Positions 33,578 through 35,898 of a stretch of DNA of 35,898 nt are shown piece by piece. The stretch is from an uncultured Opitutales bacterium. GTDB lineage: Bacteria > Verrucomicrobiota > Verrucomicrobiia > Opitutales > Intestinicryptomonadaceae. The stretch spans positions 1 through 35,898 of the forward strand of contig CALXOC010000112.1 of assembly GCA_944389915.1 (NCBI GenBank), read 5' to 3'. Under the pieces are notes generated by a model, which searched no databases, was not told the origin of the DNA, and saw only the letters and a list, made by a program, of their open reading frames with translations. Position 1 is the stretch's first letter. Each line of letters starts with the position of its first letter. Both the position numbers and the translations under genes were made by a program.

Positions 33578-34492
33578 TTAGGAGCTGGCGAGTATTCCCG
33601 CCATGCAGCCCATGGCGCTCGCGGTTATGGCCTGGCGGAATACTTTGTCGGAACAGTCTCCGGCAACATACACGTTTTCTATGTTGGTTTTGACAAGGCT
33701 GTCGGGAAGATGTTTTATGTATCCCTCGGAATCCATTTCAAGCTCTCCCTTGAAAGCCGCCGTATTTGGAACGTGCCCTATTGCTATGAACACTCCTTTG
33801 CACGGTATTTCGGATACTGCTTGCGTCTTTACGTTTTTTACTTTAACGCCGCGGCAAAATCCGTCGTCCCCTTTAAGTATCTCCTCTGCAACGCTGTCCC
33901 AAACGGCCTCTATTTTGGGGTTTGAGAGCGCCCGCTCCGCCATAATTTTCGAGGCCCTAAATTCATTTCTCCTGTGTATTATTTTAACCGATTTGCAGAA
34001 TCTGGTTAAAAATACAGCCTCTTCGCATGCGGTGTCGCCGCCTCCTATAACCACTACGTCTTTGTCTCTATAAAAAGCGCCGTCGCATGTGGCGCAAGCA
34101 GACACCCCTTTGCCCCCGTAAAGTTCGGCTTCTCCGGGGACTCCGGTCATGCGGGGCGAAGATCCTGTTGCAATTATTACTTTTGAGGCGCAGAATTCCC
34201 GGCCGTCGTTGGAGTACAGCTTCTTTTCCGGGGCGGAGAGATCCGATTTCTCAATTATTGCCGTTTCTATGCGCGCGCCGAACTTCTGCGCCTGCTCGCG
34301 CATGCGCCAAACAAGGTCGAAACCGTTTACGGCTTCCGGAAAGCCCGGGAAATTTTCAACATCGCTGGTTGTGGTCAACAGGCCGCCCGGTTGCGAGCCC
34401 TCGAGCACTAAGGGGCTCATTCCGGCCCTTGCGCAATATATTGCCGCGCCCATTCCGGCGCAGCCGCTTCCTATTATGATTACTTCTTCCAT
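33578..34492 (-). CDS. trxB: Thioredoxin reductase
   Basis: FAD- and NADPH-dependent enzyme that reduces thioredoxin in the cytoplasm. At 304 residues it is the low-molecular-weight type. The FAD motif is GSGCAGMGAA (8-17), with Cys where most relatives have Pro. The redox pair is Cys133-Ala-Thr-Cys136 in SACATCDGAFY, the NADPH motif is VIGGGDTACEEA (148-159), and the C-terminal VYVAGDCSDKVFRQ binds FAD. The start at 34492 is chosen over 34600 because the FAD fold begins there. It is the first gene of the minus-strand operon and is divergent from tatD across about 220 bases with no other clear signals. Confidence 0.95.
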   Translation of the reverse strand: MEEVIIIGSGCAGMGAAIYCARAGMSPLVLEGSQPGGLLTTTSDVENFPGFPEAVNGFDLVWRMREQAQKFGARIETAIIEKSDLSAPEKKLYSNDGREFCASKVIIATGSSPRMTGVPGEAELYGGKGVSACATCDGAFYRDKDVVVIGGGDTACEEAVFLTRFCKSVKIIHRRNEFRASKIMAERALSNPKIEAVWDSVAEEILKGDDGFCRGVKVKNVKTQAVSEIPCKGVFIAIGHVPNTAAFKGELEMDSEGYIKHLPDSLVKTNIENVYVAGDCSDKVFRQAITASAMGCMAGILASS

Positions 34493-34711
34493 ATGTTTTT
34501 CCGCTTTTTCAAAATATATGCGCAACACATTTGCCGGCGCAAGGAAATTGAGACATGCGTTCCGGCTTTTTTGCCAGCAGCCCAAATATATTATCGGCAT
34601 TTGCCGTTGTAAATTTTCCTTTTCCTCAATGGGCGCTGCGTTTTACCAAAAAGCGGGACAGCCGCATGCAAATTTACTTTTCTAAAAAATTTTTGGCGTT
34701 TTAATTGCGGC

Positions 34712-35512
34712 ATGCCTTTAAAACTTATAGACACCCACGCGCACTTGGACGCATATATTAGAGATTCGTCGATTGGCGCCGTTATAGATAGGGCGCTTGA
34801 ATCCGGAGTGGAGCGCATTATATGCTGTTCAACAAATCCTGGAGAGTGGGGCCTTTATGCCGAGGCGGTAGGCAGGTATCCGGATTTGCTGTCGTGGCAG
34901 GTAGGGCTGCATCCGAGCGACATATCTGATTCCAATATGAGCTTTCTCGACGCTCTGCCGTCTTATTTTGCCGGGGACGCCACTCCCGTGGCCATAGGGG
35001 AAATAGGAATGGATTTTCACAGGCTGCCCGCCGACAATGCGGAGCGTGAAAAAATAAAGGAGATTCAGCGTGCGGCCTTTCGGCGCCAGTTGGATTTTGC
35101 GCGGGACTTGGACGTTCCCGTATGCGTTCATGCTCGCGACGCTTTTAGGGAGTGCGTCGATATTATGAAAGGGGCGGGATTTAATTTTTCCAAAGCCGTT
35201 TTCCATTGCTTCGGAGGCAGCGCCGATGAATTGAGGGAGCTGAACGGGCTTGGAGGGAGGGCTTCGTTCACGGGCATCATAACTTATGCGGGAGCCCATG
35301 AGATGAGGGAGGCTATGCTTGCCCAGCCCATGGAAATGCTCATGTTTGAAACCGATTGCCCTTATTTGGCGCCCGTGCCTTGCCGCGGGAGCCGCTGCGA
35401 GCCTTATATGCTCATGCATACCATCAGGGCTGCCGCCAAGCTGTTTGAAGTGTCTGAGGAATACGTTGCCGATATTTCGAGCCGCAACGCAAAGGCGTTT
35501 TTCGGACTTTAA
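34712..35512 (+). CDS. tatD: TatD-family metal-dependent hydrolase/DNase
   Basis: A TIM-barrel metallohydrolase of 266 residues related to TatD and YcfH; relatives show 3'-5' exonuclease activity on DNA and D-aminoacyl-tRNA deacylase activity. All metal-site motifs are present: DTHAHLDAY (6-14), AIGEIGMDFHR (about 95-105), VCVHARDA, VFHCFGGS and FETDCPYLAPVP. A TTTAAT at 34700-34705 could be a -10 placing the mRNA start at the ATG, but no good -35 accompanies it, and there is no Shine-Dalgarno sequence. It is divergent from trxB and followed 60 bases later by the last partial gene. Confidence 0.93.
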   Translation: MPLKLIDTHAHLDAYIRDSSIGAVIDRALESGVERIICCSTNPGEWGLYAEAVGRYPDLLSWQVGLHPSDISDSNMSFLDALPSYFAGDATPVAIGEIGMDFHRLPADNAEREKIKEIQRAAFRRQLDFARDLDVPVCVHARDAFRECVDIMKGAGFNFSKAVFHCFGGSADELRELNGLGGRASFTGIITYAGAHEMREAMLAQPMEMLMFETDCPYLAPVPCRGSRCEPYMLMHTIRAAAKLFEVSEEYVADISSRNAKAFFGL

Positions 35513-35572
35513 CTTGACCCTTCGGCTGTGTTTTTTATTTTTGCATAAAAATTATTTTGTAATTTTGCATAC

Positions 35573-35898
35573 ATGAAATTTTTTTTGAAGAGATATGGCG
35601 CCATGCGGCTTTGTGTTTTTGCGTGCTTTTTTGTGTGCGCGCCCGCTTTCGGCGGACAATCGGAGGCGGATAGCAGGGCGGAAGCTTCGTGGAGGGCGTT
35701 GTGGGGGCATTTTTATTGCCCGAAAACCTCGCTGTTTTACGACTATGTCAATTCATGGAATAAGGGGGAAGAATTTAAGTACTTCCCGAAACCCGAGGAA
35801 ATAGCAAGAAATATGCCAAATCCTATGGGGTACAATACGGGAATGGAAAACGCCGGCATAAACGCCGATATCATGATGATTGCCTCCTTTGCAAAATA
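35573..35898 (+). CDS. Exported protein of unknown function, N-terminal part
   Basis: An open frame runs off the right edge after 108 residues. It starts with a basic, hydrophobic signal peptide (MKFFLKRYGAMRLCVFACFF followed by VCAPAFGG), probably cleaved after AFG or nearby. The mature part has EASWRALWGHFYCPKTSLFY, a PKPEEIARNMPNPMGYNTGM stretch and an ENAGIN motif. This resembles the start of PVC-group secreted proteins of the six-hairpin (α/α barrel) glycosidase-like type as I recall them, but I cannot check this and assign no function. TAATTT (35560-35565), the same -10 as predicted for deoC, would start the mRNA at the ATG. Confidence 0.75.
   Translation, partial: MKFFLKRYGAMRLCVFACFFVCAPAFGGQSEADSRAEASWRALWGHFYCPKTSLFYDYVNSWNKGEEFKYFPKPEEIARNMPNPMGYNTGMENAGINADIMMIASFAK

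Noticed and set aside
1..35898. Mobile elements, CRISPR arrays, toxin-antitoxin pairs or phage genes
   Set aside because: I found no transposase, integrase, spaced repeat array or small overlapping toxin-like pair; all large frames belong to recognisable chromosomal families.

Overview
The window is an ordinary, gene-dense stretch of a Gram-negative bacterial chromosome. An outer-membrane β-barrel, an MsbA-type exporter, GDP-mannose synthesis and secreted sugar enzymes point to a double-membrane organism. Gene mix, C-minus L31/L36 proteins, frequent starts without Shine-Dalgarno sequences and heavy ATA (Ile) use suggest the PVC group, most likely Verrucomicrobiota, with a carbohydrate-using lifestyle. 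That placement is inference. I see no tRNA, rRNA, CRISPR array, insertion sequence, prophage or defence island.

Layout. 1-4.5 kb (+): C-terminal part of a Gfo/Idh/MocA dehydrogenase, its terminator, the SAM-cycle pair metK-ahcY, and an outer-membrane barrel with a strong terminator. 4.6-10.1 kb: a GAF-AAA+-Fis regulator (-) that looks like a σ54 activator but has lost the GAFTGA loop and other key residues; a HAD hydrolase (+); an SBF-like transporter (-); class I fumarase (-). 10.3-14.5 kb (+): two Aas-like acyl-[ACP] synthetases on either side of an IclR regulator. 14.7-17.6 kb: mannose-1-phosphate guanylyltransferase (-) divergent from an MsbA-like ABC exporter (+). 17.8-21.3 kb (+): DeoC-family aldolase, FGGY sugar kinase and cytoplasmic aldose 1-epimerase, a small sugar-catabolic group. 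21.3-27.5 kb (-): mtaB, the rpmJ-rpmE2 pair, and uvrA followed by a DUF2156 protein and a GNAT acetyltransferase. 27.6-29.9 kb (+): AI-2E/PerM-family membrane protein and a secreted GH26 glycanase. 30.0-34.5 kb (-): trxB-prmA-HD nuclease-rdgB-exported galM, with tiny gaps or 4-base overlaps. 34.7 kb to the end (+): tatD and the start of an exported protein cut by the window edge.

Several genes (metK, deoC, the exporter, the IclR gene and the AI-2E gene) have a recognisable -35 hexamer about 36-42 bases before the ATG and no Shine-Dalgarno sequence, which predicts leaderless or nearly leaderless mRNAs. Others (fumarase, manC, rpmE2, the SBF transporter) have a clear Shine-Dalgarno sequence. 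The most unusual item is the degenerate σ54-activator homologue at 4598-6172. I do not see a convincing wholly new multi-gene system.
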